From DATGPD01 sp031423015 (lineage in GTDB: Bacteria; Planctomycetota; UBA1135; UBA2386): a stretch of 64,000 nt of DNA. A program made the position numbers and the translations under genes. The notes beneath the pieces were generated by a model, which made no database searches, was not told where the DNA came from, and saw only the letters and a list, made by a program, of their open reading frames with translations. Of the stretch, positions 8,749 through 16,405 are shown in pieces. The stretch lies in NCBI GenBank assembly GCA_031423015.1, contig JANPER010000185.1, forward strand, positions 62,001-126,000, read 5' to 3'. How positions within the stretch are numbered: the first letter of the stretch is position 1; each line of letters starts with the position of its first letter.

Positions 8749-9351
8749 CTAGCCGCCGACGACGTTCCAGCGCTCGACGCCGGGCGGCGTGAGGCGCAGC
8801 GTCGACAGGCTGGCGAGGTCAGTGGGCACATCGCCGGCGCCGGGCAGCAGCGCGTCAGCGATGCGCCGGATGACGCCGCGGTGCGCGACCAAGAGCAAGT
8901 CGCCGGAGGTGCGCGCGAGCGTGCGCGCCAACGCGGCGCGCACGCGCTGATCAAAGCAGGCCAGCGTCTCGCCATCAGGGAAGCCGACATGCGCGGCGCG
9001 TTCCCAGGTGGCAAACCAAGCCGGATCGCGGGCGGCGATCTGTTCGCGCGTGAGACCCTCGAAGACGCCAAAGTCGATCTCGGCGAAGCCGGCCTCGGCG
9101 TGCACCGGCGCGTGCTCGAGGCCGAGCGCGCGCGTCAGGATCTGCGCCGACTCGGCGGCGCGCGAGAGCGGCGAGTGCACGATCGCGTCGAGCTGTAGCG
9201 GCGCTACCGCGGCGCCGAGCCGGCGCACCTGCACGCGCCCTTCGTCGGACAGCGCGACATCGGTGCGCCCCCAAAAGCGAATCGACGATTGCCCCACGGT
9301 TTCACCATGGCGCACCAAGTGCACCAGCCGCGTGGCGCGCTGCGCACTCAT
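8749..9351 (-). CDS. Histidine phosphatase family protein (phosphoglycerate mutase-like)
   Basis: This 200-residue single-domain protein has the RHGE motif at 14-17 (His15 is the phospho-acceptor), a second arginine in SPLSRA at about 63, a catalytic acid in FAEIDFG at about 91 and the second histidine in LLLVAHRG (His157). The size and motifs fit the cobC/GpmB-like branch, which dephosphorylates small phosphorylated metabolites. The precise substrate cannot be read from the sequence. It starts 7 nt after the stop of the tail-anchored coiled-coil gene and is probably cotranscribed with it. Confidence 0.85.
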   Translation of the reverse strand: MSAQRATRLVHLVRHGETVGQSSIRFWGRTDVALSDEGRVQVRRLGAAVAPLQLDAIVHSPLSRAAESAQILTRALGLEHAPVHAEAGFAEIDFGVFEGLTREQIAARDPAWFATWERAAHVGFPDGETLACFDQRVRAALARTLARTSGDLLLVAHRGVIRRIADALLPGAGDVPTDLASLSTLRLTPPGVERWNVVGG

Positions 9352-9358
9352 CAGACGT

Positions 9359-10378
9359 TCACTTCAGCAGCAGCACGCCAGCGACGGCCAACACCGCGAA
9401 CAGCACGAGCACCAAGACGGCGAGGACGCCGCGGGTGCCGCGTTGGCCTTCTTCGACCATGCGCGACAGTCGTGTGGCCTGGTCTTCGTGCGCCGCGCGC
9501 AGCGCATCCACCGACTTGCTCTGGCTCTGGTGCAGACTCTTCACCGCGTCGCGCAGCTCAGCGCCGTCGCGCGTCGCGCCCTGCACTGCCATGCTGATCG
9601 ACGACTCCATCGAACGCGCCAGCTTGCTGGTCTGCTCGCGCTGGTTGTCGACCGTCTGCTCCAACGTCCGCGCCAGCCGCTCGGTCTTCTCCTTTTCGCC
9701 GTGCACCATGTGCGATAGGGACTCCGCCATCCGCTCGGCGCGATCGTCTTGCGAGCGCAGCAGCTTCTCGGTGTTCTCCGACTGTGCCTTGCTGTGCCCC
9801 ACCATCTCGCGCATCGAACCGTGGATCGTGTCCATCGCGTTGCGGAACTCAGCCAACGTGCCAGCCGTGCGCTCGTCGGTCGCGACGATCTTGTCGAGCG
9901 ACGTGCGCAGGCCTTGCAGCGTGGCCGGCAGTTCGCCCATCGTCTGCGCCAGCCGCTCGCCGATGCGCCCTTGCTGATCCATCTGCGAGGTGAGCGCGCG
10001 CAGCACATCGAGCTGGGCCTGGCCGAGCGCCGGCAGCATCTTGATGTCGTTCGCCATCTCGCTGGCCTGCGCGCCCTCGGCATCGAGGCGCACCTGCACG
10101 CCGCGCATCAGGCTGGCCAGCTCCTTGAGGCCGCCCTCCATGGTGAGCATGGCTTCCTCTTTGATGCTGAGCTTCCGACCGCTGGCGCGGTCGACCGTGG
10201 AAATCGCCGAAACCTCGGCGATCGCGGGTTCCGCCGGCTCGCCGACGCGGGAAGTCCCCACTCGGTTCACGCCGGGACCAACGACGGTGCGCCGGGCCGC
10301 CCCTTCACTCACGTCCACACCTGCTGACGTACGCCAGCGCCCAACCAACTTGTTCAACAGCGAAGTCTTCTTGACCAC
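9359..10378 (-). CDS. Long coiled-coil protein with C-terminal membrane anchor
   Basis: The start was set at GTG 10378 because a strong Shine-Dalgarno GGAGG (10384-10388) lies 5 nt upstream. An ATG-like start farther upstream lacks one. The 339-residue product begins with a basic segment (VVKKTSLLNKLVGRW) and continues through about 230 residues of heptad-rich helix (for example KTERLARTLEQTVDNQREQ). It ends in a membrane helix GVLAVLVLVLFAVLAVAGVLLLK-type segment only a residue or two from the C-terminus. This is a tail-anchored topology with the coiled coil in the cytoplasm. It resembles structural or methyl-accepting-like helical bundles but has no MCP hairpin motif. The function is unknown. 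Confidence 0.75.
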   Translation of the reverse strand: MVKKTSLLNKLVGRWRTSAGVDVSEGAARRTVVGPGVNRVGTSRVGEPAEPAIAEVSAISTVDRASGRKLSIKEEAMLTMEGGLKELASLMRGVQVRLDAEGAQASEMANDIKMLPALGQAQLDVLRALTSQMDQQGRIGERLAQTMGELPATLQGLRTSLDKIVATDERTAGTLAEFRNAMDTIHGSMREMVGHSKAQSENTEKLLRSQDDRAERMAESLSHMVHGEKEKTERLARTLEQTVDNQREQTSKLARSMESSISMAVQGATRDGAELRDAVKSLHQSQSKSVDALRAAHEDQATRLSRMVEEGQRGTRGVLAVLVLVLFAVLAVAGVLLLK

Positions 10379-10624
10379 GTGTGCCTCCGCCGAGCGCGAG
10401 CACTCGGACCGCCTTGAAATCTGTTCAGAAGTTTCCGCTCGCGCGGAGCGCAGCACTGACCGTTACTGCGCGCCATCACGGTAGCCGCGATGCGATTGAC
10501 GCGCCAGCCACCTCCCCTGAGTTGCGCCGTGAAAATTGCCCCGCGCCGTTCTTGAAGTCCGATGCCGCCGCGATAGCTTCCTTCGCCCTATTGACGCGCG
10601 TTCCCTCGCGCGTCAACTCCCGGT

Positions 10625-10700
10625 GGGGAGTTAGCTCAGTTGGTAGAGCGCGACAATGGCATTGTCGAGGTCAGGGGTCCGACTCCCCTACTCTCCACCA
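10625..10700 (+). tRNA. tRNA-Ala (anticodon GGC)
   Basis: A full cloverleaf can be drawn. The acceptor arm GGGGAGT pairs with ACTCTCC and includes the G3:U70 alanine identity pair. The D arm is GCTC/GAGC, the anticodon stem CGACA/TGTCG with loop ATGGCAT (anticodon GGC), the variable loop AGGTC, and the T stem AGGGG/CCCCT. The 3' CCA is encoded. The T loop reads TCCGACT, with C in place of the nearly universal T at position 55. An integrase fragment lies 110 bp downstream, which makes this tRNA the likely attachment site of the degraded island. Confidence 0.93.
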
Positions 10701-10809
10701 CTTCATCCCCTGCGATAGACGCGTGTTGCGTCACCGGTCGCGAGACCGTGCGGCTCCGAGAACGGCTCGGAGAGTGGGTAGCCTACCCAGTTCGCACGGA
10801 GACTGACCG

Positions 10810-11169
10810 ATGGAGACCAACGCGAAGAGCGAGCCGCGGGCTCGTTCCAGCCGGTTGCCGGTGATGAAGAAGCATGCCACGGGCCAATGGCGGCTGCGGC
10901 TGAGCGGCCGCCACTACTACCTCGGCACCGACCAGAAGGCGGCCAAAGCCGAAGCCAACAAGCTGCTCGCCGACTGGGTGTCGAACGATCGCCAGACGCC
11001 GCCCAAGCGCGACGATGAGCGCGTCGCGGAGGGCACCACGATCGACGAGATCGTGATCGAGTACCACCGACGGGAGCTGCCCAAGCGCTCGCCCTCGATG
11101 CAGGAGCGGATCAAGCGCGCGTTGCAGCCGCTCCAGGACCGTTTCGGGATGACGGTCGCGCAGTCCTGA
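10810..11169 (+). pseudogene. N-terminal fragment of a tyrosine-recombinase (phage-type) integrase
   Basis: This 119-residue frame resembles the N-terminal third of site-specific integrases. A short basic beta segment of arm-binding type (GQWRLRLSGRHYYLGTDQKAA) leads into a helical core-binding region (TTIDEIVIEYHRRELPKRSP). It stops after RFGMTVAQS. The catalytic domain with the R-H-x-x-R-Y residues is absent and is not found in other frames nearby. The position immediately 3' of tRNA-Ala is the classic place for an island integrase. It is interpreted as an inactive remnant of the enzyme that inserted the island. Confidence 0.65.
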
Positions 11170-11304
11170 GGAAGCTGAAGCGCGCGTTGCGCGAGGCCTA
11201 CTGCGTGAGTGCTACCGCCGGGCCATCGAGTGCGGAGTGGATGCCCTCGCCGTCGGCGCTCGACGTGGTGACTTTGAGAGCCTGATCGCTGCCGCTGCCG
11301 GCCC
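11165..11304 (+). pseudogene. Unidentified coding remnant in the island
   Basis: In the frame that later becomes hsdM, this stretch reads as a coherent helical segment (for example LLRECYRRAIECGVDALAVG then RRGDFESLIAAAAG) and then degenerates into low-complexity arginine/proline codons. It overlaps the integrase stop by a few bases. I do not recognise the family. It may be the end of another island gene joined here by deletion. Confidence 0.3.
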
Positions 11305-11434
11305 AACACGCCGCCGGCGTCGCCGCCCGCCGCCGCCCCGCAACCGGCACCCCGGACATCCCCGGTCACCTCCTCGTTGCTGGCCCTCACCCACCACGGC
11401 TACGCTGAATGCAACGATCGCAAGGAGACGACAA

Positions 11435-12663
11435 CTGGCCACCAAACGAAAGAAGTCCGAGACCAACGACCGCCAAGGCAGCCTCGGCTTCGAGGAGAAG
11501 CTCTGGGCCGCCGCCGACCTGCTGCGCAACAACGTCGACCCGGCCGAGTACAAGCACGTCGTCCTCGGCCTGATCTTCCTCAAGTACATCAGCGACGCCT
11601 TCACCTCGCGCCAGGGCGAACTCGCCGGCCTCGTCGTCACCCCAGGCAGCGACTACTACGTCGCCAGCAAGGCCAAGCAGGAAGAGGAGCTGGCCGGCGT
11701 GCTGGAAGACCCCGACGAGTACACCGCCGCCAGTGTGTTCTGGGTGCCGCACGACGCGCGCTGGGAGCACATCCAGAGCCAGGCCAAGGACCCCAAGATC
11801 GGCAAGATCGTCGACGCGGCGATGGACGCCATCGAGGCCGACAACCCCACTCTCAAGGGCGTGCTGCCCAAGATCTACGCCAAGCCCGACCTCGACAAGC
11901 CGTCGCTCGGCAAGCTGATCGACCTGGTGTCGGGCGTCGGCCTCGGCACCACCGAGCACAAGGCGAAGGACACGCTCGGCCGCGTCTACGAGTACTTCCT
12001 CGCCCGCTTCGCCAGCGCCGAGGGCAAGGGCGGCGGCGAGTTCTACACCCCGCAGTCGGTCGTCGGCACGCTGGTCGAACTGATCGAACCCTACGAAGGG
12101 CGCGTGTATGACCCGTGCTGCGGGTCCGGCGGCATGTTCGTGCAGTCGTTGAAGTTCCTCGACGCGCACGGCGGCAAGAAGGACCGCATCTCGATCTACG
12201 GCCAGGAGTCCAATCCCACGACATGGCGGCTGGCGCGCATGAACCTGGCGATCCGTGGAATCGGCGCCAACCTCGGCGCGCACCACGCCGCGACCGGCGC
12301 GGGCACACGCTGTTCATCGATGCGAGGAAGCTCGGACGCATGGAGACGCGGGTGCATCGCGTGCTCGATATCGCGGACGTGCAGCGCATCGCCGGTGCCT
12401 ACCATGCGTGGCGCGGCAAGGATGGCAAGCACAAGGACGTTGCCGGGTTCGCGATGAGCGCGCCGCTCGCCGAGATCCGCAAGCACGGCTACGTGCTGAC
12501 GCCGGGGCGCTACGTCGGCGCCGAGGATGTCGAGGACGATGGCGAAGGGTTCGAGGTGAAGATGCAGCGGCTCACGGCGACGCTGCGGCAGCAGCAGGCT
12601 GAGGCCGGGAAGCTCGACGCCGCCATCGCCGCGAACCTGAAGGAGCTTGGCTATGGCAAGTGA
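11435..12663 (+). pseudogene. hsdM: Type I restriction-modification methyltransferase HsdM with internal deletion
   Basis: The first part (11435 to about 12279) reads as a good HsdM N-terminus. It has the helical HsdM_N domain (FEEKLWAAADLLRNNVDPAEYK, VVLGLIFLKYISDAF), the target-recognition hinge, GEFYTPQSVV and the SAM-binding motif DPCCGSGGMF. After MNLAIRGIGANLG the frame is lost. The sequence resumes in another frame as the HsdM C-terminus (GHTLFIDARKLGRM to LKELGYGK, stop at 12663). The region in between, which should hold the catalytic NPPF motif, is missing, roughly 100-150 residues by comparison with the usual family length. The apparent start is an unusual CTG at 11435 with AAGGAG 7 nt upstream. 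This cannot be an active methyltransferase. Confidence 0.85.
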
Positions 12664-13520
12664 GAAGAAACGGGCGCCGAAGCCGCTCGTTCGAGCCAAG
12701 AAGGTGAGTCGACAAGTGCGTGGCCGCGCGCTGGCGCGGGCGGTCTTCCCCGTCGCGCCGCCGAAGGTGGAGTTGCCCAAGAGCTACGGCAGAGTCCTCG
12801 CGCAACTCAAGGCAAGGGTCGAGCGAGCACGGCTCAGCACCGTGATGGCCGCGAACTCAGCGCTGATCCTTCTCTACTGGGACGTCGGGCATGTGATCCT
12901 CGATCGACAGCGAGCGGCAGGCTGGGGCGCCGGGGTGATCGATCGCCTAGCCAGCGATCTCAGCGATGCCTACCCCGACATGCGTGGGTTCTCACCGAGG
13001 AACCTGCTGTTCATGCGGGCGCTGGCGGACGCCTACCCGGACGCGCCAAAAGTGAAACAGCTTGTTTCACAATTGCCCTGGGGCCACGTCATTCGCCTCA
13101 TCCCGCGGGTCAAGGAACCAGGCGTCCGCGAGTGATACATGGGCCGCTGCGTCGAGGAAGGCTGGAGCCGCAGCATCTTGGAGTTGCAGATCGACGGGCG
13201 CGCGCACACGCGGCGCGGCAAAGCCATCACCAACTTCAAGGCGACGCTCCCGCCTGCCGACTCCGACATGGCGGCGCAAGCGTTCAAGGATCCGTACCTG
13301 TTCGACTTTCTGGGCACGGGGGATCCACGCCGCGAGCGCGACCTAGAACAGGCGCTCGTCGATCATGTGCAGCGCTTCTTGCTGGAGTTGGGCCGCGGCT
13401 TCGCCTTCGTGGGCAGACAGGTGCAACTGGAGGTCGGCGACCAGGACTTCGTCGTGGACCTGCTCTTCTACCACCTCACGCTCCGCTGCTACGTCGTGGT
13501 CGAGCTGAAGGCTGTAGCGT
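12653..13520 (+). pseudogene. DUF1016 / YhcG-like PD-(D/E)xK nuclease, interrupted and 3'-truncated
   Basis: The ATG at 12653 overlaps the hsdM 3' end. The N-terminal DUF1016_N domain is clear (SYGRVLAQLKARVERAR, LILLYWDVG, FSPRNLLFMRALADAYP, LPWGHVIRLIPRVKEP). An in-frame TGA at 13133 replaces a tryptophan codon in the conserved VREWY stretch. The same frame then resumes as EEGWSRSILELQIDGR through FVGRQVQLEVGDQDF to VVDLLFYH and CYVVVELK, the start of the nuclease core. Homology ends soon after ELK, where the sequence joins a second hsdM tail. The family accompanies type I R-M and other defence loci. A nonsense mutation and a lost C-terminus make this a pseudogene. Confidence 0.8.
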
Positions 13521-13613
13521 TCGCGCCCGACGTTGCGGAAGCAGCGGGTTGAGGGTGGGAAGCTCGATGCAGCGATCGACGCGAACCTCAAGGAGCTTTG
13601 GTATGGCCACTGA
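13512..13613 (+). pseudogene. Second hsdM 3'-end fragment fused to the YhcG remnant
   Basis: In the frame ending with TGA at 13611 the sequence reads LRKQRVEGGKLDAAIDANLK then ELWYGH. This is a near copy of the HsdM C-terminus at 12585-12663 (GKLDAAIAANLKELGYGK). The nucleotide alignment extends back to about 13512, where YhcG and HsdM share the microhomology TCGAG(C/G)TGAAG. As in the first copy, an ATG (13604) overlaps the stop. This indicates a former second hsdM copy or a duplication followed by deletion. Confidence 0.7.
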
Positions 13614-14066
13614 TTGGCCAACCAGCCGTGTTGCCGACGGACCGCTTCATCGACGGCTACCAGTCGCGCAACGAGCAGTTGGCCGACCTGATGCGGCGCT
13701 TCCGCATCTGCGAGGAGAAGGGCAGCGGCATCGATCGGGTCGTGCGCGCGGTCGAGGCCTTCCAACTGCCCGCGCCGGACTTCCACGTCGGCGCCGGGCG
13801 CACCACGGCTCGCATCTACGGACCGCGCTAGTTCGAGGCGATGGACCGGGGCGATCGCATCCGCGCCACCTACCAGCACTGCGCGCTGCGCTGGGTCATG
13901 AACGAGCGCATGACCAACACGTCGCGCGAGCGCTTCGGGGCCCGAGAGCAAGAGTGCCACCGCGTCGCAGGTCATCACCGCCACCATCGAGGCCGGCCTG
14001 ATCCGACTGGACGAACGGTCCGGCGCTTCGAAGAAGCTGGCCCGCTACCTCCCGTTCTGGGCATGA
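13613..14066 (+). pseudogene. C-terminal part of an AlbA_2/RecG-like ATP-binding regulator, broken
   Basis: The frame from 13613 reads GQPAVLPTDRFIDG, LADLMRRFRICEEKGSGIDR, VVRAVEAFQLPAPDF. This is the GHKL-like C-terminal half of the AlbA_2 (Schlafen-like) proteins often annotated as RecG-type ATP-dependent helicases and often found inside type I R-M loci. An in-frame TAG at 13829 interrupts it. The reading then continues with DRIRATYQHCALRWVMNERM, and a frameshift near 13940 moves the end to another frame (SKSATASQVITATIEAGLIR to LARYLPFWA, stop 14064-14066). The N-terminal AlbA_2 domain is absent. It is non-functional, with one nonsense mutation, one frameshift and a 5' deletion. Confidence 0.7.
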
Positions 14067-14210
14067 GTCCTATTCAATCGCCAGCCCTGCGAGCGCCGGC
14101 GCGAGGGTGTCAACTGCCGTCGCCATCGCGACTTCGGTATTTTAGCGATTGCCCTGGCTGCGGCTGCCGGCGGCTGCCACGGCGGGCGCGGCCGCCGGAG
14201 AGGACGTGGG

Positions 14211-14588
14211 ATGACCACCGCCGCCGCCAAGCTCTTCGTGTTCCAGTGCAGCGGCAACACCTACATGGAGTGCATCGAGAAGAACGTCTTCGGGTCGAAC
14301 GATCCGTGGCCGCTCCAGGTGAAGAAGGGCGACTACTGCCTGCTGCATCACTACGAATACGACACACTGCTCGCGCTCTGGCGGGCCGAGTGTGACAGCG
14401 GCAAGAAGCTCGTCGCGAAGGCGTGGGGCGGCAGGTTCCCGTTCCAGGTCAAGATCGCGTTGCTGGCGCCGACGATCGTCGAGCTGCCGAAGGGGACGCT
14501 CGGCGCCACCGAGCGCATCCTCGAAGGACCGCGAGCGGAGCATGTGCTCCAGTTGGTTCGCGGCATGGCCACCCTCCGGGAGACCTGA
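14211..14588 (+). CDS. Small DCD/PUA-like domain protein in the R-M island
   Basis: This 125-residue protein has a plausible ribosome site (GAGAGGA, 8 nt upstream of the ATG) and no disruption. The fold pattern is a compact beta-rich domain: LFVFQCSGNTYMECIEKNVFG, then a charged KKGDYCLLHHYEYDTLLALW, then FPFQVKIALLAP. The pattern of a small molecule or base pocket built by F/W-rich strands recalls the DCD-like and EVE-type PUA-superfamily domains, which sit in restriction and modified-base-sensing loci. That family link is tentative. Within the island it is the only gene that appears intact, and its stop codon abuts the hsdR fragment. Confidence 0.55.
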   Translation: MTTAAAKLFVFQCSGNTYMECIEKNVFGSNDPWPLQVKKGDYCLLHHYEYDTLLALWRAECDSGKKLVAKAWGGRFPFQVKIALLAPTIVELPKGTLGATERILEGPRAEHVLQLVRGMATLRET

Positions 14589-14589
14589 C

Positions 14590-14944
14590 ATGCGGCAGCG
14601 CAACTTCACCGAGTCCGTCGTCGAGCAGGCCGCGATCGAGTGGTTCGGTGCCCTCGGCTACGACTACGTCGCCGGGCCAACACTCGCCCCCGACGGCGAG
14701 GCGCCCGAGCGGGCGGATTGGAAGACCGTGCTGCTCGAAGGGCGCCATCGCGCACGATCTCGTGGAGACGATCCGGCAGTCGGTGACGATCGATTGGGCG
14801 CAGCGCGAGTCGGTGCGCGCGAGCATGCGCTCGAAGGTGAAGCGGCTACTGCGCAAGCATGGGTATCCGCCGGACAAGCAGGAGGCGGCGGTGGTGACGG
14901 TGATCGAGCAGGCCGAGGCGGTGTGCCGCGAGTGGGCGGCGTGA
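14590..14944 (+). pseudogene. hsdR: Type I restriction endonuclease HsdR reduced to its two ends
   Basis: The ATG at 14590 starts an HsdR-like N-terminus (FTESVVEQAAIEWFGALGYDY, PERADWKTVLLEGR). After about 50 residues the frame is lost near 14735. Sequence in the neighbouring frame resumes as the HsdR C-terminus (HDLVETIRQSVTIDWAQRES, RLLRKHGYPPDKQEAAVV, EQAEAVCREWAA, stop 14944). HsdR is normally about 1000 residues; here the nuclease core and both helicase domains, some 850 residues, are missing. The break lies in GAAGGGCGCC, a motif that fits both reading frames at the join. The fragment cannot encode a restriction enzyme. Confidence 0.8.
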
Positions 14945-15037
14945 TCGGCAACCACGGCGACATCAGAACGAGCCGGCGCGCACCTGCTGAGCGCGTTGCC
15001 CTGACCAGACCGTTGCCCTGCCCCCCACCAACAAAGC

Positions 15038-15069
15038 GGCCCCCAAAGCGGTGGAACGCTGAGGGGGCC
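15038..15069 (-). terminator. Two-step hairpin downstream of the PhyH gene
   Basis: GGCCCCC (15038-15044) pairs with GGGGGCC (15063-15069), and the interior AGCG/CGCT pairs around a 6-nt loop. It lies about 155 bp past the phyH-type stop on the minus strand and also just past the island on the plus strand. A T-run is weak on either strand, so termination is only a possibility. Confidence 0.35.
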
Positions 15070-15225
15070 TAAACAGACCCCTGAACCCATCAGGAATCTG
15101 CATGGCGGCAAGGCTACAGGCGCGGCTCGGTTGTGCACGCGCGGATCGGGCGGGATGCGTTCTTCTCGATCACCGATCGGTGGTGGCGCGACCGACGCGA
15201 ACGTTGGTTGCGACCCTGCGCGAAG

Positions 15226-16119
15226 TCAGCGCTTGCGGCGCAACGCTTGGCGGACCGGCTTGAGCGCCTGCTTCGCGGCGCGCACCATCCGCGGGCCGAG
15301 GTACATCAACTGGTTCTTGATGCTGCGCGCGCCTTGCTGGGTCGGCACGAAGTGCGGGGCGCTCAGACCCTTCTGCGCGGCGACGAAGTAGGGCGGCGTG
15401 GCGTCGAAGGCGTAGTCGGCGAGTGGCATGTATTCGGCGACGTAGGCAACGCGAGACTGCTCGGCCTCGTTGGGGCCGGTGCAGTGCAGCATCAGCGAAG
15501 AGAACAGGATGACGTCGCCGGCGGTGGCGTCGATGCAGACGGTGTCGCCGATGTCGGCTTGCACTTCCATCTGACCGCCGCCCACGAACTTGTGCGGCAG
15601 CAGGCCGCGCTTGTGGCTGCCGGGAGCGAGCGTGAGGGCGCCGTTTTTCTGGCAGGTCTCGGTGAGCGCGATCCAGAGCTGATAGTGCTGGACCTTGAGG
15701 TGGTTGTAGCCGTTGTCCTGATGCCAGCGAAACACGCCCGCGCCTTGGTGCTTGGTCACGGCCTGGTCCATGCAAACCCACAGGTCACCACCGGCGATCG
15801 GCCGCAGGAGGTCGATGACGCGCTGACTCGCCAGCACGCTGCGCGTGAACTCGCGCCGCAGATAGATGCCGCCGGTGTAGACGATGCCGCGGTCGGTCAA
15901 CGAGGTCGGCACCTTGTCGGCGGCCACGCACTGCTGCACGTCCGCCAGCATCCGCGCCGCCTCCGCCTTGGAGAAGAACCCACGCGCCACGGTGAACCCC
16001 TGCTCAGCGAACTCGCGCGCGCGGGCTTCACCATCATCGCCCGGCGCGAGTGTGCGTTCCGTGATCGGGAAAGGTGAGGCGAGCGTGGTCTGCAAAGGAT
16101 GGACGCGGTTGTCGGACAC
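15226..16119 (-). CDS. Phytanoyl-CoA dioxygenase (PhyH) family Fe(II)/2-oxoglutarate oxygenase
   Basis: From the GTG at 16119 the product has 297 residues, typical for PhyH proteins. The iron ligands are visible: HxD in WHQDNGY (His133, Asp135) and the distal His212 in LMLHCTGPN. The 2-oxoglutarate-binding arginine of the family lies in QSRVAYVAEY (Arg223). LTLAPGSHKRG is the usual core strand. Such enzymes hydroxylate lipids, secondary metabolites or small molecules, and the substrate is unknown. A longer reading frame continues upstream but has no conserved sequence; the GTG precedes MSDNRVHPLQ and fits the family N-terminus. The C-terminal 30 residues are basic. The gene is monocistronic. 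Confidence 0.8.
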   Translation of the reverse strand: MSDNRVHPLQTTLASPFPITERTLAPGDDGEARAREFAEQGFTVARGFFSKAEAARMLADVQQCVAADKVPTSLTDRGIVYTGGIYLRREFTRSVLASQRVIDLLRPIAGGDLWVCMDQAVTKHQGAGVFRWHQDNGYNHLKVQHYQLWIALTETCQKNGALTLAPGSHKRGLLPHKFVGGGQMEVQADIGDTVCIDATAGDVILFSSLMLHCTGPNEAEQSRVAYVAEYMPLADYAFDATPPYFVAAQKGLSAPHFVPTQQGARSIKNQLMYLGPRMVRAAKQALKPVRQALRRKR

Positions 16120-16405
16120 AGCTGGCGGCGAACGCGCAGCGTCATCGCAAGCCACAGGCAGTATCGTCAATCGCCCGAGACGAAGCGGAGTCACGCAGCA
16201 AGGCTCGGTGCACGCGGCAGATGGAGACAACACGGGCAACTTCGCTGCGCCTGTCCTTGCCAAACACCTACCGAGCCATCGAAGTGCGCCACGACCTGAG
16301 CACGCTTGACTCGCGTTGGCCAACGCTGCATCGTTCCGCGCGTTGCGGGGCCGAGTCGCTTCCGCGACGTGTTGACAAAACAAGAAGGAACCCGAAGGAG
16401 ACCAC

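Noticed and set aside
10625..15070. Direct repeat of the tRNA-Ala 3' end as right attachment site
   Set aside because: No copy of the T arm and acceptor sequence was found by eye up to 15.1 kb, so the island's right end could not be fixed.
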